DNA of 22,263 nucleotides, taken from positions 1 through 22,263 of the forward strand of contig CAYWJT010000049.1 of the NCBI GenBank assembly GCA_964458655.1, read 5' to 3'. This document shows positions 1 to 7,413 of the stretch, piece after piece. Each line of letters opens with the position of its first letter. Within the stretch, counting starts at the first letter, position 1. The translations under genes were made by a program, and so were the position numbers. Under the pieces are notes generated by a model. It worked only from the letters and a program-made list of their open reading frames with translations. It was not told where the DNA came from and made no database searches. Source of the stretch: CAYWJT01 sp964458655. GTDB lineage: Bacteria > Acidobacteriota > Aminicenantia > Aminicenantales > Saccharicenantaceae.

Positions 1-62
1 CATGGCGGCACCTATCATAGCCCATCGTGTCACCTATGTATCTGAACGAGCTCACTGTCCTG

Positions 63-96
63 TGATGCAAAAGGGGCCGTAAACGCGGCCGCATCA
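63..96. repeat. Imperfect inverted repeat (bulged hairpin)
   Basis: The outer arms TGATGC (63-68) and GCATCA (91-96) flank the inner arms GGCCG (75-79) and CGGCC (86-90). The loop is TAAACG, and six unpaired bases (AAAAGG) bulge on the left side. Read on the minus strand, the inner stem is followed by CCTTTTGC, so a weak leftward terminator is possible, but the T run is only four bases. It could also belong to a mobile-element remnant. The pairing is visible; the function is not known. Confidence 0.4.
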
Positions 97-239
97 TGAG
101 CGGCGACCGGAGCGGGACCATTGATGCCGATAGCGTTCGTCGATCCGGCCGAGTAAGATATGGGACACTGATGCTCCGTCCATGTCGTCGCAGATGCGCT
201 TGACTGGACCAAACCCTGCGCCGGGGCCGTTTTTTGATG

Positions 240-245
240 TATAAT
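240..245 (+). promoter_or_regulatory. Probable -10 box of the znu operon
   Basis: A perfect TATAAT lies 13 bases before the znuA ATG at 259. No good -35 hexamer sits 16-18 bases upstream; a TTGACT at 200-205 is too far away. Transcription would start about 6 bases before the ATG, and no Shine-Dalgarno fits between, so the mRNA would be nearly leaderless. I could not make out a Zur operator palindrome. Confidence 0.45.
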
Positions 246-258
246 CAGGCCGGTCACC

Positions 259-1185
259 ATGCCAATTCGAGTCAGGAACAGAACGCTCGCCTTCGCTGCG
301 ATGGCCGCGCTGCTGTGCGGCCCGCTTGTCGCCGACGTCAGGCTGCGTGTCGTCACGACCATCTTCCCCCTCCAGGAGTTCGCCCGGGCGGTGGCGGGGG
401 AGCGGGCCGCGGTCGACCTCATCCTGCCTCCCGGCGCCAGCATCCACAACTGGCAGCCGCGGCCGGGCGATATGATCAGGCTGGCGTCGTCGGACTTGTT
501 CATTTTCCTGGGACTCGACCTGGAACCATGGGCCGGCGGACTTCTGGCTTCAGTCCGGGGCAAAGGCCCGGTTAGGCTCGAGGCCGCGGCCGGGCTTGAC
601 CTTCCGGAGCTCGAGGAGGAGCCGGAACATGCCGAGGTTGAACATAAGCATGGCACCGTCGACCCCCATGTCTGGCTCGACCCCCTCATCGACCTGCGCA
701 TCGTCGACAGGATCGCTGACGCTCTGTGCGGCCTCGACCCGGAGGCCTCGGCGGCATATCGCACGAACGCCGAGGCTTACAAGGAGAAGCTCCTGGAGCT
801 TGACGGCCTGTACCGCGATTCCCTCAAGGGCTGCCGCGGCGCGACCATGGTCATAGCCGGGCATGCCGCCTTCGGCTACCTCGCCGCCCGCTACGGGTTG
901 CGCCAGATGGCCCTTTACGGATTGAGCCCTGACGCCCAGCTTTCGCCGGGGGCGATGCGCGAGGCCGTGGAGTTCTGCCGCGGCCGAGGCCTGAAGACGG
1001 TGTTCTTCGAGAACACCGTTTCGCGGAGCGCGGCTGAGACCCTGGCCAGGGAGATTGGCGGCCGCGTTCTGGTCCTGAGACCCGGGCACAACCTGACCCG
1101 CGAAGACTTGGCCGCGGGACTGACCTTTCTGGATATAATGAAGGAGAACCTGCGCAGCATAAAAGAAGGGCTGGGCTGCAGGTAG
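259..1185 (+). CDS. znuA: Zinc ABC transporter, periplasmic zinc-binding protein (ZnuA-like)
   Basis: This is a cluster A-I solute-binding protein that captures zinc in the periplasm and passes it to the ZnuB permease. The 308-residue product begins with an Arg-rich n-region and a hydrophobic stretch (about 10-25), read as a Sec signal peptide. Family metal-binding histidines are seen at H63 (SIHNW), H137 (DPHVWLDP) and H202 (GHAAFGY). A His as third ligand, plus an acidic His-containing loop at 118-131, favours zinc over manganese. Where many relatives carry an Asp near the C-terminus (LDPLG) this protein reads LRPGHN, so that position is Arg274. The start at 259 is the natural beginning of the signal peptide. 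It is followed by znuC after 9 bases. The family is near certain; the exact metal is inferred. Confidence 0.88.
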   Translation: MPIRVRNRTLAFAAMAALLCGPLVADVRLRVVTTIFPLQEFARAVAGERAAVDLILPPGASIHNWQPRPGDMIRLASSDLFIFLGLDLEPWAGGLLASVRGKGPVRLEAAAGLDLPELEEEPEHAEVEHKHGTVDPHVWLDPLIDLRIVDRIADALCGLDPEASAAYRTNAEAYKEKLLELDGLYRDSLKGCRGATMVIAGHAAFGYLAARYGLRQMALYGLSPDAQLSPGAMREAVEFCRGRGLKTVFFENTVSRSAAETLAREIGGRVLVLRPGHNLTREDLAAGLTFLDIMKENLRSIKEGLGCR

Positions 1186-1194
1186 GCGGGGCCC

Positions 1195-1938
1195 ATGGCG
1201 ATAGCGAAACTGGACCGGGTCAGCTACAGCTATGACGGCGTGCCGGCGCTTGTCGACGTCAGCCTCTCGGTCGAGGCGGGCGACTTCCTGGCCGTGATCG
1301 GGCCCAACGGCTCGGGCAAGACCACTCTGCTCAAGGTCATGCTCGGCCTCCTGCGGCCCGACTCCGGCGGCGTCGAGCTCTTCGGCGTCAGCGTGGAAAA
1401 GTTCAGGTCCTGGGAGCTCGTCGGCTACATCCCGCAGAACGCCGCCGGCGTAGATCCTCTCTTTCCCGCCTCGGTGGAGGAGGTCGTGTCCATGGCCCTC
1501 CGCGTGAACAGGCGGTCCCTGGAGCGGGCCGGCAGCTTCAGACGCGACGCCGCCCGCCTGGCCCTGCGTTCGGTGGGCATGGAAGGTTTTCTCAAGGTCC
1601 CGCTGACGCGTCTTTCCGGCGGCCAGCAGCAAAGAGTGTTCATCGCCCGGGCGCTGGTCAGCGAGCCGCGCGTCCTGATCCTGGACGAGCCGACGACCGG
1701 GATCGACGCCGCCGCCCAGAACGATTTCTACGAGATGCTCAACCGTCTCAACAAGGAGAAGGGCATCACCATCGTCCTGGTCACGCACGAGGTGGCCATG
1801 CTCAACAGGCACGTCAACCGCGTGGCCTGCCTCAACCAGCGGCTTATCTACCACGGCAGCCACGAGGAATTCTGCTGCTCGCAGGAGTTCCGGGACATGC
1901 TCAACCGCGGCGACCATCTGATAGGCCACAGGCACTGA
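1195..1938 (+). CDS. znuC: Zinc ABC transporter, ATP-binding protein (ZnuC-like)
   Basis: This cytoplasmic ATPase powers metal import through the ZnuB permease. The 247-residue protein is of usual length and has all ABC signatures: Walker A GPNGSGKTT (36-44), a Q-loop around GYIPQN, the signature LSGGQQQR, Walker B VLILDEP followed by TTGID, and the H-loop in VTHEV. It sits between the binding-protein and permease genes, 9 bases after znuA and only 2 bases before the znuB ATG, so the three are surely co-transcribed. The metal is assigned from the neighbouring binding protein, since the ATPase alone cannot distinguish zinc from manganese or iron. Confidence 0.93.
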   Translation: MAIAKLDRVSYSYDGVPALVDVSLSVEAGDFLAVIGPNGSGKTTLLKVMLGLLRPDSGGVELFGVSVEKFRSWELVGYIPQNAAGVDPLFPASVEEVVSMALRVNRRSLERAGSFRRDAARLALRSVGMEGFLKVPLTRLSGGQQQRVFIARALVSEPRVLILDEPTTGIDAAAQNDFYEMLNRLNKEKGITIVLVTHEVAMLNRHVNRVACLNQRLIYHGSHEEFCCSQEFRDMLNRGDHLIGHRH

Positions 1939-1940
1939 GA

Positions 1941-2762
1941 ATGACCGGCGCCATGCTCTCCTACGGGTTCGTGCAGCGGGCCCTCGTTTCGGGCCTGCTC
2001 ATAGCCGTGGCCTGCGCCCTTCTGGGCGTCTTCCTTGTTCTCAGGAAGGAAGCCATGGTCGGACACGGCTTTTCGCACATCGCCTTTTTCGGGGTGGCCG
2101 CCGGACTCTTCCTCAGGGTCATGCCGCTTGCGGCCGCGCTGGTGCTATCGGTCCTGGCCGCCCTGGCCATGCGCGGCCTCAAGGAAAAGGCGGGCATCCA
2201 CGGCGACACGGCCATCGGCATCCTGAGCAGCCTGGGCATGGCCTTGGGAATAGTCCTAGCCGGCCTGTCACGGGGGTTCGGAGTGGAGCTGATGGGTTAT
2301 CTGTTCGGCGACATCCTGGCCATATCTCCGGCCGAGGTCTGGCTGGCGGCCGCACTTTCGGGCGCAGTCATCCTGGCCGTGATCCTCAATTACCCGAAGC
2401 TGCTCCTCATGACCTTCGACCTTCAGTCGGCCCGCGTCGCCGGCATAAACGTGAAAAGGCTGGACGCTCTCCTGGTGTCGCTGACAGCGACCACGGTGGT
2501 GCTGGGCATGAAGATCACCGGGTTGCTTCTCGTGGCCGCGCTGCTGGTCATCCCGGCCGCGGCCGGCCTGCAAGTCGCTTCTAGCTTCAGGAGCGCCATG
2601 GCCTCGGCCGCGGTCGCGGCTGTGTTATCGGTCCTGGCCGGCATCTTCGCGGCCATGGAGCTCGACATCCCGGCTTCGGCCTCGGTGGTCCTGGCCGGGA
2701 TGGCCGTGTTCGGCCTGTTCTATCTATGGAAGAGGGTCCGGCGGGCGCGGCGCTCCTATTGA
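1941..2762 (+). CDS. znuB: Zinc ABC transporter, membrane permease (ZnuB-like, ABC-3 family)
   Basis: This is the inner-membrane channel subunit, working as a dimer with two ZnuC. The 273-residue protein is almost entirely hydrophobic, with about eight predicted membrane segments. Family-typical blocks include VFLVLRKEAMVGHGFSHIAF (29-48), GYLFGDIL and MKITGLLLVAALLVIPAAAG. The C-terminus is short and basic (WKRVRRARRS), as expected for a cytoplasmic tail. The ATG at 1941 lies 2 bases after the znuC stop; an in-frame ATG at 1953 is a possible alternative. The gene ends only 13 bases before the convergent ftcD stop, and I see no hairpin terminator there. Confidence 0.92.
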   Translation: MTGAMLSYGFVQRALVSGLLIAVACALLGVFLVLRKEAMVGHGFSHIAFFGVAAGLFLRVMPLAAALVLSVLAALAMRGLKEKAGIHGDTAIGILSSLGMALGIVLAGLSRGFGVELMGYLFGDILAISPAEVWLAAALSGAVILAVILNYPKLLLMTFDLQSARVAGINVKRLDALLVSLTATTVVLGMKITGLLLVAALLVIPAAAGLQVASSFRSAMASAAVAAVLSVLAGIFAAMELDIPASASVVLAGMAVFGLFYLWKRVRRARRSY

Positions 2763-2775
2763 GACCACGCCGGGG

Positions 2776-4464
2776 CTATTTGGCCGAATTAGCCGCAAGG
2801 AGCTTGGAGGCGGACTTGCGGGCCCGGGCTTCTTCCCGGTCAAGGAGCCGGCGCAGCTTTTCGGCCTTTTTCAGCGTGTCCGACTTGAACTTCGCGTCCT
2901 TTATCCCAGGCAGGTTGATCATGACGTTGTAGAAGGCGCCCATCCCGGCCGCGTAGCCGGCCAGGCCGGCCATGCCGGCATCGCTCGCGGAGTTCCTGTT
3001 GCCTTCAGCCAGGGTCAAGTTCGCGAGCGCGAGCGACCTCAGGGCCAGCTCCATCACGCCGAGCGGCACGGAGGTCGCTTCCTTGGTGGCGGCCTCCAGA
3101 GCCGCCTCCTTTTCGGCGGCCTGTTCGGGAGTCCCCTTGGGCAGGCGCAGCGCTTCCATGACCTTGTTGAAGGCCCTGGTGTCTTCGTCGACGGCCCGCA
3201 GCAGGTCATCCTTGAGGCACTGGGCTTCGACGGCCGCGGCCTTCATCTCTTCCCAGCTCGACTCATAGCCCTTGTGGCCGACCGTCAGGTTGGCGACCAT
3301 GGCCGCCAGCGCCGCGGAGAGGGCGCCGCACAGGGCCGCGACGCTCCCGCCTCCCGGGGTGGGGGACTCCATGGAAAGCTCGTTCAGGAAATCCCTCAGC
3401 GTCAGTCCTGCCAGGCTCGGGCCCGCCTCCTGGAACTGGTACTCGATGACCTTCTTCCGGGGGTCGAAAGGGGCCACGTCGTTGAGTCCGAGCGAAATAA
3501 CGGCCGTCCAGATAAGCTCTGCCTCGGGGACGCCGGGGCTCTTGCCTTGCTTCTCGAGATAGTAGCGTCCGGCGCGCAGCAGGGCTTCCTTGGGAATGAG
3601 CCCGACCAGCTCGCTACCCGTGACCCTGAGGCCGAGCTTGGCGGCCAGCTTCTGGGCCTCGTCGAAAACAATGTGCGGGGGGGTGACCTTGTAATTGGTG
3701 AAGTTGACCGAGACTTGGGCCCGGCCGTAATCTTCGATGTACCAACCGACGGCCTTGACCTCCTTGAACCTGCCGGGCAGCCGGACCGGTTTGCCGGAAG
3801 CGTCCTTGACCACGTTGCCCGCCTTGTCCTTCTTGAGCCGGCCGCTTTCCCTGAGGCTCAGGGCGATCTCGTGGGCGAGTTTCCGGTCACGGGTGTTGAG
3901 GTTGATGTTGTAGGCGATGAGGAACTCGCGGGCGCCGATGACCGTGGCGCCTGATCTTGGGTTGAAGACCGGCTCCCCGAAATCGGGTTTCCACCGCGGG
4001 TCCTTGAGCTTTTCCGGAAGGCCCTCGTATTCGCCGGCGCGGATATTGGCCAGGTTCCTTCTTTCCGGCTTGCTGGCCGCGGCCTCGTAGAGATAGACCG
4101 GTATGCCGAGCTCCTTCGCCACCCGGGCCCCGAGCCTTCTGGCCAGCTCGACGCACTCCTCCATGGTCACGCCCGAAACGGGAACGAAGGGACAGACGTC
4201 CGTGGCACCGAGGCGGCTGTGCGCGCCCCTGTGCTGCCTCATGTCAATGACCTCCGCGGCCTTGGCGACGGCCCTGAAAGCGGCTTCCAGGATGGCCTCC
4301 GGCTCGCCGATGAAAGTGACGACCGTGCGGTTGGTGGACTCGCCGGGGTCGACGTCGAGCAGCTTGACGCCGGGCACGGTCTCGACTTCACGCACGATGG
4401 CCTGGATCTTCTGCCGGTCCCGTCCCTCGCTGAAGTTCGGTACGCACTCAACGATCCTGAGCAT
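2776..4464 (-). CDS. ftcD: Bifunctional glutamate formimidoyltransferase / formimidoyltetrahydrofolate cyclodeaminase
   Basis: This enzyme moves the formimino group of N-formiminoglutamate (from histidine breakdown) to tetrahydrofolate, then releases ammonia to give 5,10-methenyl-THF. The 562-residue protein is a full fusion like the animal enzyme. The transferase part spans about 1-335 and starts RIVECVPNFSEG. His82 in GAHSRLGATDVCPFVPV matches the catalytic His of the family. The cyclodeaminase part (about 352-562) opens with the conserved SPTPGGGSVAALCGALSAAL. Its start overlaps the preceding M16 gene by 17 bases, so the two are translationally coupled. No hutH, hutU or hutI genes are in the window, so whether it serves histidine degradation or general one-carbon metabolism is inferred. 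Confidence 0.95.
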   Translation of the reverse strand: MLRIVECVPNFSEGRDRQKIQAIVREVETVPGVKLLDVDPGESTNRTVVTFIGEPEAILEAAFRAVAKAAEVIDMRQHRGAHSRLGATDVCPFVPVSGVTMEECVELARRLGARVAKELGIPVYLYEAAASKPERRNLANIRAGEYEGLPEKLKDPRWKPDFGEPVFNPRSGATVIGAREFLIAYNINLNTRDRKLAHEIALSLRESGRLKKDKAGNVVKDASGKPVRLPGRFKEVKAVGWYIEDYGRAQVSVNFTNYKVTPPHIVFDEAQKLAAKLGLRVTGSELVGLIPKEALLRAGRYYLEKQGKSPGVPEAELIWTAVISLGLNDVAPFDPRKKVIEYQFQEAGPSLAGLTLRDFLNELSMESPTPGGGSVAALCGALSAALAAMVANLTVGHKGYESSWEEMKAAAVEAQCLKDDLLRAVDEDTRAFNKVMEALRLPKGTPEQAAEKEAALEAATKEATSVPLGVMELALRSLALANLTLAEGNRNSASDAGMAGLAGYAAGMGAFYNVMINLPGIKDAKFKSDTLKKAEKLRRLLDREEARARKSASKLLAANSAK

Positions 4465-5929
4465 GGTTTTCTCCTTTCGTCAGCGTCAGCTTGTAGTTGC
4501 CGAGACTGTCGAAGACCTCTATATTATCAAATTCCTTGAGTATCTCTCCAAGCCATTCCGTCCTGCCGGCGACGACCACGAGGGGCGGCCGGGCCAGGTA
4601 TTTCGCGGCGACCTGCTGGACCCTTTCCTGGCTGACCAGCATGATGTTGTCTATGACCCGTTCCCAGTGCTCGCGGCCCAGCCCGAGCGACAGGATGCCG
4701 GCGACCCTTTCCTCGAAATAATCCGGCGAGTCGAGCTTTAGAGGCAGGTTGCCGATCAGATAGGACTTGGCCTCTTCCACCTCGGAGGGCGGCAGGCCGC
4801 CCGAGGCGAGCGAACCGAGCTCCGCCGTGACCTCCCGGATGACGCTGGTTATACTCTCGGGACCCGACCTGGCGCGCGCCCAGAAGGCGCCGCAGGCTCC
4901 GTAGAACTCGGTGGAGCTGAAGGCGTAATAGGCGTAGCCGCGGGCCTCGCGCAGCTTCATGAAAAGACGGCTGCGGGTCGTGCCTCCGAGGGCCTGATTG
5001 AGGACGATGAAGGGGAAGTAATCCGGGTCCGAGGCCCTGGCGGGGATACTATTGCCGACGACCACGGCCGCCTCCTCGGCGCCGGGGCTTTCCAGGAAAC
5101 AGACCCTTTTTGCCTCGTTAGCGGCTGGCTGCTTCCTATCCGGCCGCCTGAAACCTCCGGAAGTCCACATGTTGAAGTGCTGGCTGATCTTGCGGGCCGC
5201 TACGTTGATGCCGATCCGGCCGCTGACGACGATGGTAGCGTTGCCCGGCCTGTAGAAGCCGGAGTAAAAGGCCGCCGTGTCGCGGGCGTTGACGAACCTT
5301 ATGACGTCCTCGGAATAGGCCGCTGAGCCGTAGGCGTGGCCCTGGAAGAGCAGCCTCAGGAACTGTCTCTCCGCGGCCGCCTCCGGGTCCCGCCTTTTTT
5401 CACGCAGCTCGTAGTAGTAATCCCGCTTGACGCCGGCCAGCTGCCGTTCCGAGAAGACCGGTTCGAGCAGCATCTGGCGCAAAATGAGCAGGCCCCGGTC
5501 CAGGAATTCCTCCAGGACCCGCATCCTGAAGACCGTCTCGTCCATCGTGACCGAAACTGAGAATTCGGCGCCCATGCCTTCGGTCAGGTTCTCGATGTCG
5601 TCGGCCGAAAGCACCCGGGTGCCTTTGCCTATCATGCGGGCCGTGAGCGAGGCCAGGCCCGGCAGTTCCGGCGGGGAGTCGGCTTCTCCGGCCGCGATGA
5701 CGACCTGGACGGTCATCAGGCCGCTTTGCAGCGAGGGGAGGGCCGCTACCGTCAGGCCGTTGGCCAACTGCCTGGTCTCGATGGCCGGCAGTTTGAGCTC
5801 CTGGAGAGGGTCGGGGATGGGCGGAGTCCGCCTGAACCTTTCCTGGCCGGAAGCCCATCCGGCAAGAAAAGCTCCGCAGGCCAGGACGGCCAGGAGGCGA
5901 ACAGCCGGGCGAAGCGTTGACCTCTTCAT
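4448..5929 (-). CDS. Secreted M16-family (pitrilysin-like) protein, non-catalytic partner type
   Basis: A 493-residue M16-family protein with a Sec signal peptide (cleavage probably after WASG, about 28; a lipobox-like VLAC at 15-18 is less likely because hydrophobic residues continue past it). The first M16 domain starts near TRQLANGLTVAALP. At the HxxEH position it reads SLTAR (94-98, codons 5650-5636) after GLA, so the zinc ligands and the catalytic Glu are absent, as is usual for the partner subunit of paired bacterial M16 proteases. A second M16 domain follows (about 250-480). It overlaps the upstream M16 gene by 4 bases and ftcD by 17. By analogy with known pairs it would form a heterodimer with the upstream product in the periplasm. 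It is not itself a peptidase on this evidence. Confidence 0.88.
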   Translation of the reverse strand: MKRSTLRPAVRLLAVLACGAFLAGWASGQERFRRTPPIPDPLQELKLPAIETRQLANGLTVAALPSLQSGLMTVQVVIAAGEADSPPELPGLASLTARMIGKGTRVLSADDIENLTEGMGAEFSVSVTMDETVFRMRVLEEFLDRGLLILRQMLLEPVFSERQLAGVKRDYYYELREKRRDPEAAAERQFLRLLFQGHAYGSAAYSEDVIRFVNARDTAAFYSGFYRPGNATIVVSGRIGINVAARKISQHFNMWTSGGFRRPDRKQPAANEAKRVCFLESPGAEEAAVVVGNSIPARASDPDYFPFIVLNQALGGTTRSRLFMKLREARGYAYYAFSSTEFYGACGAFWARARSGPESITSVIREVTAELGSLASGGLPPSEVEEAKSYLIGNLPLKLDSPDYFEERVAGILSLGLGREHWERVIDNIMLVSQERVQQVAAKYLARPPLVVVAGRTEWLGEILKEFDNIEVFDSLGNYKLTLTKGENHAQDR

Positions 5930-7320
5930 CTTACCGCCAGGTTCAGGACGACCCTTTTTTCCGGGACCAGCCCGCGTCCGGCTAGGCTCAAGATCTGCTG
6001 CGGGCCGACTTTCAGGTAGCGTTCGAGCTCGGCCTCGAACGACTCGAAGGGCCTCTCCTCGACGGCCATCTCGGCCAGCATGACCGCTCTCTCGAGCCTG
6101 GAGGACACGCGCCTGAGGAAGTCGGCCTTAAGCAGCCTTCTGGCCCTTTCCAGCTCATCCTCGGGCACCGGCGTCGTCCTCAGTCTGTCCATTTCGGCGA
6201 TGAGGGCTTTCCGGGACCGCTCGGCGAGTATCTCGTTGTTGTTGAGGACGAAGATCTTCAGAGCGGACACCCGCCCCCTTTGCTCCAGCCAGCCGTTCAG
6301 GGAATAGGCCGTCCTGTCCTTCTTCAACAGCCGCGAGTAAAGTCTGGATGTGCGGCCCTTGAGCAGGACATATTCCATGACCTTGAGAGCGTAAGTGTCA
6401 TCGTTCCGCAGCGGGTAGAACCTGTAACCCAGGAAGAAACCCGGGGAGATGGCCAGGGGGTTAAGCGAGCGGTCGGTCACTTCGCCCTCTTGCTTGAACT
6501 CCGGCAGGCGCAGCACCGGAACATCGGGGCCGGGCGGTATGGACTCGAAATAACGGGCCACGAGCTCCCGTGCCCGGCTCGGCTGGAAGCTGCCGGTGAT
6601 GCACAGGACGGCGTTGTTGGGCACGTAATAGGCGGCGTAGAATTCCGCGACCTCGCGGGCTTCGAGCCGTTTGATGTCCCCTTCCGAGACCAGGGGATGT
6701 CCGTAGAGGAAATCCGGATAGAGCAGTCGGTCGAAATCGGCCAGGCTGGGGCTGTAGACGTCCGAGGCGACCCTGCGGGCCACCTCGGCCAGAAGGTCCT
6801 GCCTGACTTTCTCGATCGACCCGGGCGAGAGCGACAGGGACCTCATTCTGTCCGATTCGAGCCACAGGGCCAGGGCCAGCAGGTTGCCCGGCAAAGTCTG
6901 ATAGAAGAGGGTGCGGTCGAAACCGGCCTGGGCGTTGGGGTCGCCCCCGGCCTTTTGGATATAGCCGATATGCTGGAGCGGGCCGACGTTCTCGGAGCCC
7001 TGGAACATCATGTTCTCGACGAAGTAGGCCAGCCCGGCCTGACCTTCCTTCTCCCGGGCGCTTCCGGCGCCGTAGGCGACGACGACGGCCACGATGGGCA
7101 GGGAAGGGTCCGGGGAAAGCACCACCCGCAGACCGTTCCGGAGGCGGTAGGACGTGACGCTGATATCTATGGCCGGCGGTTCGACCCGAGCCTGCCTGGC
7201 GGACAGCGAAGGGCCGGCGAGCAAAACGCAAAGGGATATCGCAAACAGGCGGGGACAGGCCGCCGCCTGTGCCGGTTTAAGGTGAGATCTGGTGGTCAAG
7301 GGAGATAATAAATAACACAA
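5926..7320 (-). CDS. Secreted M16-family protein with degenerate zinc motif
   Basis: This 464-residue M16 protein is the first gene of a three-gene operon. Around the active site it resembles catalytic members (REKEGQAGLA, then MMFQGSENVG, later ALWLESDRM). However, the HxxEH motif reads YFVEN (99-103, codons 7026-7012): both zinc-binding His are replaced, while the Glu between them and the downstream Glu (E179 in LLAEVARR) remain. The N-terminus has a signal peptide, hydrophobic at about 25-40. The start is uncertain: no ATG is available, TTG at 7320 is the longest choice, and TTG at 7299 lies just 5 bases after a TATTAT box. Neither has a Shine-Dalgarno. A zinc peptidase function cannot be assumed; a chaperone, peptide-binding or structural role is possible. 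Confidence 0.86.
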   Translation of the reverse strand: MCYLLSPLTTRSHLKPAQAAACPRLFAISLCVLLAGPSLSARQARVEPPAIDISVTSYRLRNGLRVVLSPDPSLPIVAVVVAYGAGSAREKEGQAGLAYFVENMMFQGSENVGPLQHIGYIQKAGGDPNAQAGFDRTLFYQTLPGNLLALALWLESDRMRSLSLSPGSIEKVRQDLLAEVARRVASDVYSPSLADFDRLLYPDFLYGHPLVSEGDIKRLEAREVAEFYAAYYVPNNAVLCITGSFQPSRARELVARYFESIPPGPDVPVLRLPEFKQEGEVTDRSLNPLAISPGFFLGYRFYPLRNDDTYALKVMEYVLLKGRTSRLYSRLLKKDRTAYSLNGWLEQRGRVSALKIFVLNNNEILAERSRKALIAEMDRLRTTPVPEDELERARRLLKADFLRRVSSRLERAVMLAEMAVEERPFESFEAELERYLKVGPQQILSLAGRGLVPEKRVVLNLAVR

Positions 7321-7330
7321 ACGCCGGCCG

Positions 7331-7360
7331 TTGAAAACCCCCGGAGCCTTATGCTATCTT
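7331..7360 (+). promoter_or_regulatory. Probable sigma70-type promoter of ahcY
   Basis: TTGAAA (7331-7336) and TATCTT (7355-7360) are separated by 18 bases. Transcription would start near 7367, giving a leader of roughly 45 bases before the ATG at 7414. This box lies over an in-frame ATG at 7351, which argues against that codon as the true start. Confidence 0.5.
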
Positions 7361-7400
7361 TATGCGTCCCCGCCGCCGGGCCGCGGGAAACGCCGCCTGA

Positions 7401-7413
7401 AGAGAGGAAGACG
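7401..7413 (+). promoter_or_regulatory. Ribosome binding site that decides the ahcY start
   Basis: AGAGAGGAAG at 7401-7410 lies 3 bases before the ATG at 7414, with the GAGG core about 6 bases away. The in-frame ATG at 7351 has no such site. The protein from 7414 begins MEFDIRDIKLARQG, where family similarity starts. Confidence 0.65.

Larger units (their letters stand above)
1..258. other. Left-edge intergenic region with no supportable gene
   Basis: No reading frame here has a recognisable protein, a Shine-Dalgarno or family motifs. The first 60 bases look less GC-rich than the genes that follow. They include GTGTCACCTATGTATCTGAA (28-47), which resembles, from memory only, the terminal sequences of some insertion sequences. 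An imperfect inverted repeat lies at 63-96. A TATAAT box sits at 240-245, just before znuA. The reverse strand at 1-30 contains several possible ATG codons that would lead out of the window to the left, so a leftward gene may begin here, but nothing in the window shows what it is. Confidence 0.5.

Noticed and set aside
550..1935. Minus-strand open frame (461 codons) opposite znuA and znuC
   Set aside because: It is a shadow of the zinc transporter genes; the plus strand has all ABC motifs and a signal peptide, and this frame has none.
3274..3954. Plus-strand open frame (226 codons) inside ftcD
   Set aside because: It is antisense to the transferase/cyclodeaminase coding sequence and has no recognisable domain.
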